Origin: an uncultured Rivibacter sp.
Lineage (GTDB): Bacteria > Pseudomonadota > Gammaproteobacteria > Burkholderiales > Burkholderiaceae
Direction: 5' to 3'
Assembly (NCBI GenBank): GCA_946480925.1
Contig: CAMLLU010000006.1
Coordinates: forward strand, 79,955-143,954
DNA: 64,000 nt
In this document: positions 16,153 through 27,100 of the stretch, piece by piece
Position numbering within the stretch: position 1 is the first letter of the stretch
Layout: every line of letters starts with the position of its first letter
Made by a program: the position numbers and the translations under genes
Notes under the pieces: model-generated
Database searches by the model: none
What the model saw: only the letters and a program-made list of their open reading frames with translations
Told to the model about the DNA's origin: nothing

Positions 16153-17979
16153 ATGAGTTCTTCGACCTCACGCGCCCTCGGCACGCAGCACGTTGCCGAC
16201 GAAACCGGCGCCGACCACAAGCCGCAGCGTTCGGTGCGCCCGTTGCGCGGCCTGCTGCCCTTTCTGAGGCCTTATCGCTGGCGCATCGCATTGGCCGGAC
16301 TCTTCCTCCTGCTGGCTGCGGTAAGCACGCTGGTGTTTCCAGTGGCGTTGAAGTCACTGATCGACCAGGGCCTGGTGGCCGCCGACCCGGGCGAGCGGGT
16401 GATGGCGCTGCGCGAACACTTCTTCGCACTGTTCGCCGTCGGCGCGGCTCTCGGCGCGTTTTCTGCCGCGCGCTTCTACATGGTCACGTGGCTCGGCGAA
16501 CGCGTGACGGCCGACCTGCGCAACGCCGTCTATGCGCACGTGGTGACGCAAAGCCCGGAGTTCTTCGAAACCACGCAGACCGGTGAGGTGCTGAGCCGCC
16601 TCACCACCGACACGACGCTGGTGCAGACCGTGGTGGGCTCCAGCCTTTCGATGGGACTGCGCAATTCACTGATGGGGCTGGGGGCGCTGGTGATGCTGGT
16701 GATCACCAACCCCTACGTGATGACACAGGTGATCGGCGTGCTGGTGCTGGTGGTGGCACCGGTGCTGCTGATCGGCCGGCGCGTGCGCAAGCTGAGCCGC
16801 GCCAGCCAGGACCGTGTGGCCGACTCGAGCGCGATCGCCGGCGAGGTGCTCAACGCCATCCCGGTGGTGCAGAGCTATACGGCCGAAGCACGTGAAGGCA
16901 GCCGTTTTGCCGAGGCCACCGAACGTGCCTTCGCCACCGCGCTCAAGCGCACGGCCACGCGTTCGGTGCTGATCGTCTTCATCATCGTGGCCAACTTCGC
17001 GACGCTGCTGTGGGGCCTGTACCAGGGCACGCAAGCGGTGCTGCAGGGAAGCATCAGCGCCGGCCACCTGGGGCAGACGGTGGTGTACGCGGTCATCCTC
17101 ATCGGCTCGGTGGCTGTGCTGGCCGAGGTGTACGGCGACCTGCTGCGCGCGGCCGGCGCCACCGAGCGGCTGATGGAGCTGCTGGCCACGCGCTCGCCCA
17201 TTGCCACGCCAACGCGGCCGCAAGCATTGCCGGCGCCCGAGGGCGGCTCGTCGGCCAGCTTCGAACGCGTGAGCTTCCACTACCCGTCGCGGCCGCAGAC
17301 CGCAGCGCTGCGGGAGTTTTCCCTGCACATCGAGCCCGGAGAAACGGTGGCACTGGTGGGGCCGAGCGGCGCGGGCAAGAGCACGGTGTTCCAGCTGCTG
17401 CTGCGCTTCTACGACGCGCAGAAGGGCCGCGTGCTGGTCGATGGCCAGCCGGTGACGGCGCTGTCGCTGCAGGCCTTGCGCGAACGCATCGGCATCGTTC
17501 CGCAGGACAGCGTGATCTTCTCGACCAGCGCGATGGAGAACATCCGCTACGGCCGGCCCGGTGCCAGCGACGAAGAGGTGATCGCCGCTGCACGCGCCGC
17601 GCATGCCGACGACTTCATCCGCGCGCTGCCCGAGGGGTACCAGAGCTTCCTCGGCGAACGCGGCGTGCGGCTCTCGGGCGGCCAGCGCCAGCGCATCTCC
17701 ATCGCCCGGGCCATCCTGAAGAACGCACCGCTGCTGCTGCTCGACGAAGCCACGAGTGCGCTCGATGCCGAAAGCGAACGTGCGGTGCAGGCCGCGCTGA
17801 TGGCCGCGATGGCGGACCGCACCACGCTCGTCATCGCGCACCGGCTGGCCACCGTGCGGCACGCCGACCGCATCGTCGTGATGGACCACGGCGAGGTGGT
17901 GGACGTGGGCACGCACGACGAACTGCTGGCGCGCGGCGGGCTCTATGCGCGACTGGCGGCGGCGCAGTTCTCTGCGTGA
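16153..17979 (+). CDS. ABC transporter, fused permease and ATPase
   Basis: The 608-residue half-transporter has six N-terminal membrane helices (about 35-335), an MsbA-like exporter fold. The nucleotide-binding domain has Walker A GPSGAGKST near residue 403, Q-loop GIVPQDSVIFS, signature LSGGQRQRISIARAIL, Walker B LLLLDEATSALD, and switch His in VIAHRLATV. Homodimers of this type export lipids or drugs at the inner membrane. It stands alone between marR and the OmpA-like gene. The long hydrophilic N-terminus contains no extra domain. Substrate cannot be deduced. Confidence 0.93.
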   Translation: MSSSTSRALGTQHVADETGADHKPQRSVRPLRGLLPFLRPYRWRIALAGLFLLLAAVSTLVFPVALKSLIDQGLVAADPGERVMALREHFFALFAVGAALGAFSAARFYMVTWLGERVTADLRNAVYAHVVTQSPEFFETTQTGEVLSRLTTDTTLVQTVVGSSLSMGLRNSLMGLGALVMLVITNPYVMTQVIGVLVLVVAPVLLIGRRVRKLSRASQDRVADSSAIAGEVLNAIPVVQSYTAEAREGSRFAEATERAFATALKRTATRSVLIVFIIVANFATLLWGLYQGTQAVLQGSISAGHLGQTVVYAVILIGSVAVLAEVYGDLLRAAGATERLMELLATRSPIATPTRPQALPAPEGGSSASFERVSFHYPSRPQTAALREFSLHIEPGETVALVGPSGAGKSTVFQLLLRFYDAQKGRVLVDGQPVTALSLQALRERIGIVPQDSVIFSTSAMENIRYGRPGASDEEVIAAARAAHADDFIRALPEGYQSFLGERGVRLSGGQRQRISIARAILKNAPLLLLDEATSALDAESERAVQAALMAAMADRTTLVIAHRLATVRHADRIVVMDHGEVVDVGTHDELLARGGLYARLAAAQFSA

Positions 17980-18141
17980 AATGATCGGTATGAGTCGGTG
18001 ACCGCACCATGACGGCTGCCTGTCGGTACAGACGGACACGTTTTTGGCGGTCTTGCCGACGCAGTTGTTAACAATCCGCGCGGATACTCCGCTCACCTCG
18101 GGGCTTTGCGCGCCGGGGGTTTTGTGCAGAAGGAGTCACTG

Positions 18142-18822
18142 ATGAACACAACAAACACGCTTCACCGCCGCATCGCATTGCCCGCCACGCTGGTCGTGAG
18201 CATGACGCTTGGCGCCTGTTCCAACATGGACCAGCGCCAACAGGACACCGCCAAGGGCGCCGGCATCGGCGCGATCGCCGGTGCGGTGATCGGCGCCGCC
18301 GTGGACGGCAAGAGCGGCGCTGCCAAGGGTGCGGTGATCGGTGGTGCGGCCGGGGCCATCGGCGGCAATATCTGGTCGCGCAAGATGGAAGAAAAGCGCC
18401 GCGCGATGGAGCAGGCCACGCAAGGCACCGGCATCGACGTGTCGCGCACGGCCGACAACCAGCTCAAGCTCAACATCCCCAGCGACGCCGGCTTCGACGT
18501 GGGCCGCTCGGCCATCAAGCCCAGCCTGCGCACCGTGCTCGACTCGTTCTCGAGCGGCCTGTCCAACGACGCCAACGCGCGCATCCGCGTGATCGGCCAC
18601 ACCGACAGCACCGGCAGCGACGCCATCAACAACCCGCTGTCGCTCGACCGCGCCCAAAGCGTGCGCGACTACCTGGCCGCCAAGGGCATCAACCCGTCGC
18701 GCGTGGAAACCGTAGGCCGCGGCTCGCACGAGCCCATGGCCGACAACAACAGCGAAGCCGGCCGCGCACAGAACCGCCGCGTCGAAATCTTCCTGCGCGA
18801 GCCCGAGCAGCAGCAAGGCTGA
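18142..18822 (+). CDS. OmpA family lipoprotein with glycine-zipper
   Basis: The 226-residue protein starts at an ATG after AAGGAG. It has a lipoprotein signal ending LGAC, then a glycine-zipper stretch (GAGIGAIAGAVIGAAVDGKS and GAVIGGAAGAIGGNIWS). The C-terminal OmpA-like peptidoglycan-binding domain carries IRVIGHTDSTGSD, LSLDRAQSVRDYL and RRVEIFL, including the conserved Asp and Arg that contact diaminopimelate. It should tether the outer membrane to the cell wall. A strong terminator follows. A TTGTTAACAA palindrome lies 68 bases upstream, in the promoter region. Confidence 0.93.
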   Translation: MNTTNTLHRRIALPATLVVSMTLGACSNMDQRQQDTAKGAGIGAIAGAVIGAAVDGKSGAAKGAVIGGAAGAIGGNIWSRKMEEKRRAMEQATQGTGIDVSRTADNQLKLNIPSDAGFDVGRSAIKPSLRTVLDSFSSGLSNDANARIRVIGHTDSTGSDAINNPLSLDRAQSVRDYLAAKGINPSRVETVGRGSHEPMADNNSEAGRAQNRRVEIFLREPEQQQG

Positions 18823-18871
18823 GGCCGCTGAAAAGGCCTGCTCGCGGCAGGCCCTGCGTACCACACTTCAC

Positions 18872-18908
18872 ACACCCCACGGCCGTACCAGGCCGTGGGG
18901 TGTTTTTC
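18872..18908 (+). terminator. Rho-independent terminator after OmpA-like gene
   Basis: A 13-bp stem, ACACCCCACGGCC / GGCCGTGGGGTGT, with loop GTACCA is followed by TTTTT. It separates the OmpA-like gene from thyA. Confidence 0.9.
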
Positions 18909-18965
18909 CTTCGGGCTATCCTCGGGCCTGTTTCAGCGGCCCGGCCCACGCCTGAACCCAGCCCT

Positions 18966-19862
18966 ATGCAACACCCCGAGCACCAATACCTGAACATGCT
19001 GCGCCGCGTTCTGGAGCAGGGCGACCCACGGGTCGACCGCACCGGCGTGGGAACCCTCTCGTGCTTCGGCGAAATGGCGCGGTTCGACCTGTCGAACGGC
19101 GAAGTGCCCATCTTGACCACCAAGCGCGTCTACTGGAAGACCTCCGTGAAGGAGATGCTGTGGTTCCTGACGGGAGGCACCAACATCCGCGAGTTGCTTG
19201 CCGAGAACGTGCGCATCTGGACCGACTGGCCGCTGGCCCGCTATCGCCGAGCAACGGGTACCGACATCGCCCAGGAAGCCTTCGAGCAGCGCATCCTGCA
19301 AGACCACGCGTTCGCGCAGCAGTGGGGCGAGCTGGGGCCTGTGTACGGCAAACAGTGGCGGCGCTGGGTAGGCCCTGACGGCACGACGCATGACCAAATC
19401 GCACAAGTCGTCGAGATGCTCAAGTCGACCCCCGCGAGCCGGCGCATTCTTTTCCATGGCTGGAACGTGCCTGATATCGGCAGCATGGCCTTGCCGCCGT
19501 GCCACTTGCTCTACCAGTACCACGTGTCCAACACTGGCAAGCTCAGCTGCATCCTGTATCAGCGCAGCGCTGACGTGCTGCTGGGCGTGCCCTTCAACTG
19601 GACCGGTGCCGTCGCACTACAGCTGATGCTGGCGCAGCAGGCCGGCCTGCAGCTTGGCGAATTCGTATGGATGGGCGGCGACGTGCATCTGTACAAGAAC
19701 CACCTTGCACAGGCGCAAGAGCAGCTCAGCAGAACGCCGCGCCCGTTGCCGAAGATGCGGCTGGTCAATCGGAAGGGCTCGATAGACGACTATCGGATCG
19801 AGGACTTCGTCGTCGAAGGCTACGACCCGCATCCGCCCATTCAGGCCGACGTGGCGGTGTAA
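18966..19862 (+). CDS. thyA: Thymidylate synthase
   Basis: The 298-residue enzyme methylates dUMP to dTMP with methylene-tetrahydrofolate. Landmarks are DRTGVGTLSCFG, EMLWFLTGGTNI, GPVYGKQWRRW, SRRILFHGWNV, the catalytic Cys in ALPPCHLLYQ, LYQRSADVLLGVPFN and the C-terminal GYDPHPPIQ. It carries an extra segment (ARYRRATGTDIAQEAFEQ) as in long ThyA forms, and after PFN reads WTGAVALQL where E. coli has IASYALLVH. It is therefore not the common Burkholderiales type. The partner folA is 18.6 kb downstream on the same strand, with the CDI-type locus between them. The ATG at 18966 is preferred because the residues upstream are not enzyme sequence. Confidence 0.95.
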   Translation: MQHPEHQYLNMLRRVLEQGDPRVDRTGVGTLSCFGEMARFDLSNGEVPILTTKRVYWKTSVKEMLWFLTGGTNIRELLAENVRIWTDWPLARYRRATGTDIAQEAFEQRILQDHAFAQQWGELGPVYGKQWRRWVGPDGTTHDQIAQVVEMLKSTPASRRILFHGWNVPDIGSMALPPCHLLYQYHVSNTGKLSCILYQRSADVLLGVPFNWTGAVALQLMLAQQAGLQLGEFVWMGGDVHLYKNHLAQAQEQLSRTPRPLPKMRLVNRKGSIDDYRIEDFVVEGYDPHPPIQADVAV

Positions 19863-19872
19863 GGACGACCGG

Positions 19873-20410
19873 CTACAGCAGCGGCTTGGGGCAAGAGTCA
19901 AGCTGCACCGGCACCGGCTTCACCGCGGCCGGCTCCGAGACATCGGAAACGCGCCGCGTGCACGCGGCCGTGCCGGACCACACGAATTCGACGAGATAGG
20001 TGGACGACGGGTCGGCAGGCAACTTGGCGGCCAGTGGACCGCACGCCCCCTTCGATCCGCCATCGAACCAATTGCTGTATCCCTTGACTTGGACAGGCCT
20101 GCCGGCCGGCACACTTGCTTCGAGCTGAACCGGCGTCTTGTTGAAGACGTTGTCATCTTGGCAAGCCCCGGCAGAAGCGGGCCCCGCCCGTTGTCGCGAA
20201 CAGTACCCACCTTCTCGAACCCTTCACACCGAGCGCCGGATGAGCTGACGGAATAGTCGACGTTCATCGGCATGTTGACCGACTTCAGCACCAGCTTGGC
20301 GTCGTTGGCCTGAGCCGTGTAGCTGCGAGGCGGGTCGGGCATGGCGCAGGCCGCGAGAAGCACAGCAAGAGAAAGGAGAGGCCACGTACGGGGGACGAGT
20401 GAGCGTTCAT
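19873..20410 (-). pseudogene. Small lipoprotein gene with two apparent frameshifts
   Basis: The ATG at 20410 gives MNAHSSP. Adding one base in the five-G run at 20390-20394 continues as RTWPLLSLAVLLAACAMPDP, a convincing lipoprotein signal. That frame runs through DAKLVLKSVNMPMNVDYSVS. Somewhere between about 20160 and 20220 the sense shifts again to a frame reading NVFNKTPVQLEASVPAGRPV and ending CPKPLL before the stop. The corrected product would be about 178 residues. I do not recognise the family. It follows the immunity gene of the CDI locus on the same strand, so it could be a decaying accessory gene, or two base-calling errors could be present. Confidence 0.6.
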
Positions 20411-20490
20411 TGGAGCTATGAGCAAGGCCAAAAGGAGCTGGATGAACGAATGGCAGTCGCGATTGAGTTGCCGCTTCGAACGGTGGCCCA

Positions 20491-21123
20491 TCAATATCCA
20501 AGAGGGAAGTCCGCCAGCGTCTTGCCGTGAGTGGCCAACGTCGTTTGCACGAACTCAGGGTCGAACTTCATCAGCAGGTGTGCGCAGTCGGCGATCTTCC
20601 AGTGATGGAGCTCGGGGTGCTTGAGGATCGCTTGCAGGTGAGTCTTGAGGGCAGGAAGGTATTCGGTAAACTTTTTCTCTTCGACAAAGTGGAAGAAATA
20701 GTCGATTGCAAATGGCATCTCTCCAGACAGCTCGATGATCTTTGATATCGGTCTGAAGATCTTCCGCCGTGCTTCTTCACCTCTGCCTGCGTCGGCGCAT
20801 CCAGCCCAATACATCTTCAAGGCGAGCAACGCCATACGGTACGTGTCGTCGTATCCGCGCAAACGATGTGGAAACCATCCTTCATTGACCGGCTGGCGAT
20901 CACAGACAAATTGCGTCAGATACTCAAAACCCTCTTCGTCGGTCCATCCGCATAGGACGCGGGCCGCATCGAATGCAACAGCGTCGTCGGGATGGCAAAG
21001 CAATTGTCTGAGTTTGGGAATCCGCTCTTTCGGAATATCTTCCTCATCTAGTTCAGAAAGATCGCTCGCGTAGTCTGCGTTTGGTGGCATGGCGTACAGC
21101 AGATCGCGCAATTCCTTATCCAT
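20491..21123 (-). CDS. cdiI: Putative CdiI immunity protein
   Basis: The 210-residue soluble protein has no signal peptide and looks all-helical, with HEAT-like segments such as RIPKLRQLLCHPDDAVAFDA. AAGGAGG overlaps the cdiA stop codon and lies six bases before the ATG at 21123, which implies translational coupling to the giant effector gene. Position immediately after cdiA is the defining context for immunity genes, which bind and block the cognate C-terminal toxin. The base composition is far lower in G+C than the surroundings (24 of 60 bases at 20641-20700), typical of exchanged toxin-immunity modules. No known immunity family is recognised. Confidence 0.7.
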   Translation of the reverse strand: MDKELRDLLYAMPPNADYASDLSELDEEDIPKERIPKLRQLLCHPDDAVAFDAARVLCGWTDEEGFEYLTQFVCDRQPVNEGWFPHRLRGYDDTYRMALLALKMYWAGCADAGRGEEARRKIFRPISKIIELSGEMPFAIDYFFHFVEEKKFTEYLPALKTHLQAILKHPELHHWKIADCAHLLMKFDPEFVQTTLATHGKTLADFPLGY

Positions 21124-21135
21124 CTGCATCCTCCT

Positions 21136-24100
21136 TCACTGCTTCTTGGGTTGCTGCGGCATGATGGGCGAACGAGTCCCTTTAGGGACGCTGACGTAAG
21201 GTGCGGGAACACAACCCTTGATCAGGCATTCGCCGTCCCGTGCTGCATTAGTCAAGTCTTTCTGCGCATCTTCAAGCCGTTCGGAGTTTCGTTGAGTCGG
21301 ATTCCGCTCGTACCGCGCCTGAGCTTGATCCACCTTCTGCTGGAGCTCTTCAACCACACGCTGATGCGGCACGATCTCGGTCGTCTCCGGCGACACCCGT
21401 CCAGCATTGATATCACGCTGCAGATCGCGGGTGTTGATCTCGACCTGCTGCGAGCCGAAGTTCTTGGGAGCCTCCGTCGAAGTGGGATCCGTCGTGGAAA
21501 TGTACGGCGTGTTCTTCGGGTCGCTGCCGCGCACGTGGGTAGTGACACTGCCCGTACCCTGCGGGTTGGCCGCGTTCAAGTTTCCTTCTGCGTCGATAGA
21601 CGCCTTCGGGTTGCCCCTGTCGTTGACGGGCGACGAGAAGTCGTTGTCCCTCCGCGTCACGGTCTCCGGCACGTCCTTCGGCGCCGTGTTGTTGATGTAC
21701 TGCTGGCCGTCATCGCGACGGACGTTGTTTTCAACCCTGGCGCGCTCGGTGGCCCGCGCGCTTGCCCCCTCGGCCTCCTGCATCGCCTTGGTGACTGGCT
21801 TGTTGCCGTTCGCCTTGGCCCCTCCCGGTAACGCAACGGCCCCCAGGAAGTCCACCATCTGCCCCAACCGCAGTTGCTTGAGGTCTTTGGCCTCCTGCAC
21901 GCTCAGGTAGCCCGCTTGAACGAGCTGGTCCGGACTCGCCGCTGTGGTTCCGAGCGCTTGGTTACCTCGCTGGGCCAGCACCTCCAGGTTGGTGCGGTAC
22001 TTCTCCGTCGCCTGCTTGAGGTTGTTGCTCTCCTCCGGTGTCAGCCGGTTGAGGCCCCTGCCACTCGGGTTGGCCAGCAACGCAGCCATGTCGGTCTGCA
22101 GCTCGGCGAGGTTGGCTCGGCACTGCACACTCGCTCCATCGACGCAGCTCACCGTCATGGCTTCGTTGCGGCGCTGGCTGACCTCGTCCCACTTGCGGTT
22201 GACACTCTCACGGCACTGCTGGTCCTTGCACGCCGCGAGCTCGTCACGCTTGGCCTTCAGCTCTTCATGCTTGAGGTAGTTGTTGGCCGTCTGGTTGAAC
22301 CCCGCAGTTGCACCGGCCGTGCCACCTGCGGCCGCACCAACTGCCGTGCCCGCCGCGGCGATAACCACTTGCCGCACCGGTTCGGGCAGGCCCATGCCGT
22401 TGACGGCCTCGGCGATGGCCGGCACCGTGGCGGCCGAGGCGCCGGCCCCCAGCGCACCTTGCACGCCGCCTGCCAGCCCACCCACCGCCGCGTGCGCCGC
22501 CACGCGGTACGCACCGCCCTCGTCCCACTTGCTGGCCTCGTCCAGCAGCGCCTGGCGCTTGCTGGGGTCGGCTTCGGCCGCCGCCTGCATGCGCAGTTCC
22601 TTGACCTTGCCACCGGCATAGTCCCCCACCGCCTTGGCCGCGTTCTGCCCGAACTGTGCCGTGATGCTGGCCTCGGCTTGCACCTTCTCTTGCAACCGCT
22701 GGCCGTCCCAGGCCTGGCCCAGCGCACCGCTGGTGTCCTTGCCCGTCAACACGTCGCGGTTCAGGCTCGCCACGGTCTGCTCGGCGTTCTGGCCGCTCAC
22801 GGCTTGCTGCTGCTTGTCGTCGGTGATGACGACATTCGCCTGGCTGATGCCCGCACGTGTGGTGCTGGCCTGGTGCCCGCTGCGCTGGCTGGCACCGCCA
22901 CTGCCGCCGCCGGTGCCTCCGCTGGCGCTCACGGCGCTGGCCTTGAAGTCGTCCCGGTTCTGCAGGTCACTGGTGGTCAGCGTGGCGGTCGTGAGGCTGT
23001 TCCTGTTGGCATCGATGGCCGCCTGGCTCGAGCTGATGGCCCCGCCCTTCAGCTCGGTGTTGCCGTTGACTCGCACCTGGAAGCCGCCGTCGCCCGCCTG
23101 GAGGGCGCTCTGCTCGGTGACGCTGACGAAGTCGCCTTGCACCTTGGCCTGGCTGGCGCTGGCGCTCACGCTGCTGCTGCCGTAGCAGAACGGCGGCACG
23201 CACACGCTCACGCTGACACCGGCGCTTTGCTGCTTGGCGTCGTACTTGGTGCGGTCCTGCAGGCTTTCCACCTTCAGGTCGCCGCCCACCTCGGCCGTGA
23301 CCTGCCGGCCGCTGGCCACCGCCCCCTTGAGGGTCGTGTCGCCGCCGGATTGCAGGTTCAGCGCGTTGCCCGCGCTGACGTGCGTGTTGGCGTGGCTGGT
23401 GTCGGTGCCATCGGCCTTGCCCAGCGAGCGGCTGGCCGAGACCTCCAGCGTGAAGCCGTTTTGCTGGCCGCCGAATGCGAAGCCAACGCCCACGCTGGCA
23501 CCGCCGCTGCTGTTCTTGCTGTGCTGCTCGGCGGTGTTGGTGGCCGCCTGCAGGACCAGCGCGCCGTCGGACTTCAAGGTGGCGTCCTGCCCGGCCTTGA
23601 TGTCACTGCCGCTCACGTTGAGAACGCTGTCTTTGCCCGCCCCCGTGGCCGCGATGTGGACGTCACCACCAGCCGTCACCTGGCTGCCCGCCGCGGTACT
23701 GCCGCTTTGCGTGGTCTGGTTGCGGCTTTCGCTATGGCCCAGGCTCACGCTGACCTTGATGCCGCCGGCCACACCATTGGCTGCCACCTGCTCCGCCGCT
23801 GCTTGGGCCTGCATGCCCGCATTCACCGCGGCCAGCGCCTGCATGCGCGCATCGCCCGAGGTCTTGCCCGCCTGCACCGACTGCTGGATGCCCTGCACCG
23901 CGTTGAGCAGCGGCACGCTCACGGTGCCGCCAATGGCCGTCTTGCTGTACTGGCTGGTCTGCGTGGCGCTGCCGCTGTCGTGCGCGGCGCCAATGTCGAC
24001 CTGTTTGGCCTGGATGTCGATGTCCCCCTGCGGCGCCAGCACCTGGCTCGAGGTCTGCGTGTACTGCTCACCCGCCTTGAGTTGGACGCTGCCGTTGAGG

Positions 24101-27100
24101 CTCGCCACCTGGCTGGCCACCTGCGCAGTGCTTCGCTCCTGGCCCGTCTGCGTCTGCTTGACGGTGCCCACCGCCGGTTGCCAGAAGCTGCCCACGAAGC
24201 CGCTGGTCTTGCTGCTGGCGCTGCTCGTGCCGCTCTGGGTGTTCTGCGTGCTGACGATGTTCAGGTTGCGCGCTGCGTTGATGTCCACGTGGCCGTCGGC
24301 CACCAGCGTGGAGCCCTGCACGGTGGCATCGCGACCGGCTTCCACGCTCAAGGTGCCGGCACTCACGGTGCTGCCCACCGCCTGCGTAGTGGTCTGTTCG
24401 TTGGCCTGGGTGTTGCTCTTTTTGGTGAGCAGCCGCGCGCCTTCAGGCGACGGCAGGCCGGTGGTCAGCATCGAGGTGGCGGTCAGCGCGGTGCCCACGG
24501 CCTTGGCAAAGCCCTTGGCCTCCTTGACGGTCTGGCTGTCGTGGTTGGTGCTGGTGGCCTGCTCGGCGCTGGTGATGGTGACGTCACGCCCGGCGCTGAG
24601 CACCGCCGCACCCTGCGCGGTGACGCTGCTGCCCTGGATGAGCAGGTCGCCGCTGCCCTTGGCCTTGTCGCCCGCTTGCAGCACCACGGTGTGGCCGCTG
24701 AGCGTGCTGCCCACCACTGCGGTCTGCTCGAAGGTGTCGCGGGTGGTCGTGGTCTTCTTGTGGGTCCAGCTGTTGCTGCCGCTCACCTTGTGCGCTTCGT
24801 CGACGTCGCGGGTCGCAACGCCGGCAGTCACGGAGAGGTTGCTGCCGGCCACGGCCGTCAGCGCCCCCTGGCTGCTCGTCACGGTAGCGGCCCGCGCAGT
24901 GAGGTCATTGACGGCCGAAAGCCGCACGTCGCCCACGGCCTGGATGGAGGTGCCTACCTCGGCGCTGCTGGCGTCCTTGCGCCAGTTGTTCGCGTCCCAG
25001 GTGATGGACTGGCGGCTCGATTCGGTCACCGTGCCGAGCTTGAGGTCCCGGCCGGCGGCGATGACGGTCTGCCCGCTTTCGCCCGCGTTGACGATGCTCG
25101 CAGCAATGAGGTTGATGTCGCGCCCCGCGGCGGCCACCAGCGTGCCACCGGCGTTGCCCACGTACAAGCCTGCGACGCGACCCACGTTCGTGCGGCTGCT
25201 CTGGTCGTTGCTCGTGCCGTGCATGCCGGTGACCACGTTCAGGTCGCGGCCGGCACTCACGCTGAGGCTGTTCCCGGCGTCGATGAGGCCGCCCAGGTGG
25301 TTCAGGTCGTTGCGTGCCGATACGGCAACGTCCTGCCCGCTGATGCGCCCGCCGAGGTTCTGCACGTTCTCGGCCGTCAAGCTCACGACCGTACGACCGG
25401 CGATGGTGCCGCCGTTGTTCAGGTCGCCGCTGAGGTTCAGGCCGATGGCGCCAGCCGACAGCAACGCGCCCGAGCCGTCGATGTCTCCTTCCTTCACCCG
25501 CACGTAGACCTGCGGCACCAGCACCTTCTGCACGCTGCCGTCGGCCAGCGTGACCGGCCGCTCCACCAGCCAGACAATGTCGGTGGTCAGCTGCGCCATC
25601 TGCTCGGATGTCAGCGCCACGCCCGGCACCAGCTTCCACTGCTTGGCGTAGGTGACGCCGGCCCCCATCAGCGCCTGGTACTGGGCTTCGTCGTTGGCAT
25701 AACCCTCGAGGAAGCGCCGGCCGGTGAGTTGCGCCACCTGCTCGCGAATGAGCTTCTGCTCATAGAAGCCGTCACCCAGGCGCTTCTGGGTCATCGCGGG
25801 GTCCAGTTCGAGTTGCTGCAGCAGGTAGTCCGAACTCAACCAGCTGCGGTAGTCCGCGAAGCGCGGGTCGGTCTCGACCAGGAAGCGCGCATTGGCATCT
25901 GGGTTCTGGCGGAACAGGCTGCTGTTGGGCAGCGTGGTGTTGGGCACCACGGCGCGGATGACGAAGCTGGTCGTCGCCACGGCGGTCGCCGGTGCGGTGG
26001 CGGCCTCGCCGTTCGAGGCGATGGCGGTGGTTGCCTGGCTCGCTGCCGCGGCCGTGGCGGAAGAGACGGACGCGCCCGCCACGGTTGAAGGCGACGCCAC
26101 AGCCGCGGCAGCGTCCACGGCGGCAGCGCTGCGCGAAACGTCGGCCGCCGTCGCGGTGGACGCTCCTGCCCCTGTCGCCGCGGTCGGGCCGCTGACGGCT
26201 ACGGATGTTCCCCCCACAGCACCGACGTGCTGGTTCGCCGCAGCACCGGTCGCAGCCGCCACGGTCGATGCAGATGCCGCGCCAGGCGCGTTGACCGCTG
26301 CCGCGGTGTCGATGGCCGTGGCAGCCACGCCTGCTCCGCTGCCCGAGGCAGTGGCTACGGTCGAACCCGAAGCCGAGGCCGGCGCGCTCACAGCCGCCCG
26401 CACTTCGATCAGCGTGCCGCTGCGCAGACCAGCGGTGGCGTCACCCGCTCCCGCCGCGGTCTCCGTCACCGTGTTGCTGGTGAGAGCCGCAATCTGCGTC
26501 CCGGTACCGGCCACTGCCGTGTTCTGCAGGTAGGTCGCCATGCCGACCTTGATGGGCACGACGGTCGCAGCCGGGTTGTAGGCGCTCGCGCTGGCCCCCT
26601 GCTCGTCGCGTCCCTTGTGGCGGATGCGGAAGAAGTGCGTCGAGGTACCGGCGTCGGTCGTCGTTCTCTGGCCGTCCGCCCCAAGGTTGCTCAGCATGCC
26701 AATGCTGCCGGTCAGCGTGGCGCCGGCGATGACACGGCTCCTGTCGTTGACGAATGCATCGGCCGTGATGCGCATCGCTCCACCCGCGAGGATCTGCCCG
26801 GGGTCGGAGATCAGCACTTGCGTCTCGGTGACGATGCGGTTGTAGTCGTAGCGCACGAAGTCGTCGCGGGTGCCCTCCGGCGTCACGGCCTGCAGCAGGT
26901 CGTCGGATGCACCGTTGTTCTGCGATGCCTGCGTCGAGTCGTAGATGTTGGGCGAGCCGGCGAGCTGGAAGTCCTGCCTCGCCTCGCGCGAGACCTCGGC
27001 CACCTGCGTGCTGAAGTGCTCGTTCGTGTTGTTGATCTGCCGCGCCGACAGGTCCAGGCTGCCCAGCGCCTCGATGGTGGCGCTGTGGTTGTTGACGGTG

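Noticed and set aside
21724..21735. VENN motif in CdiA as the toxin boundary
   Set aside because: It lies about 180 residues inside the C-terminal tail; the preceding pretoxin-like region instead ends in QTANNYL, which fits the usual boundary better. The VENN may be chance.
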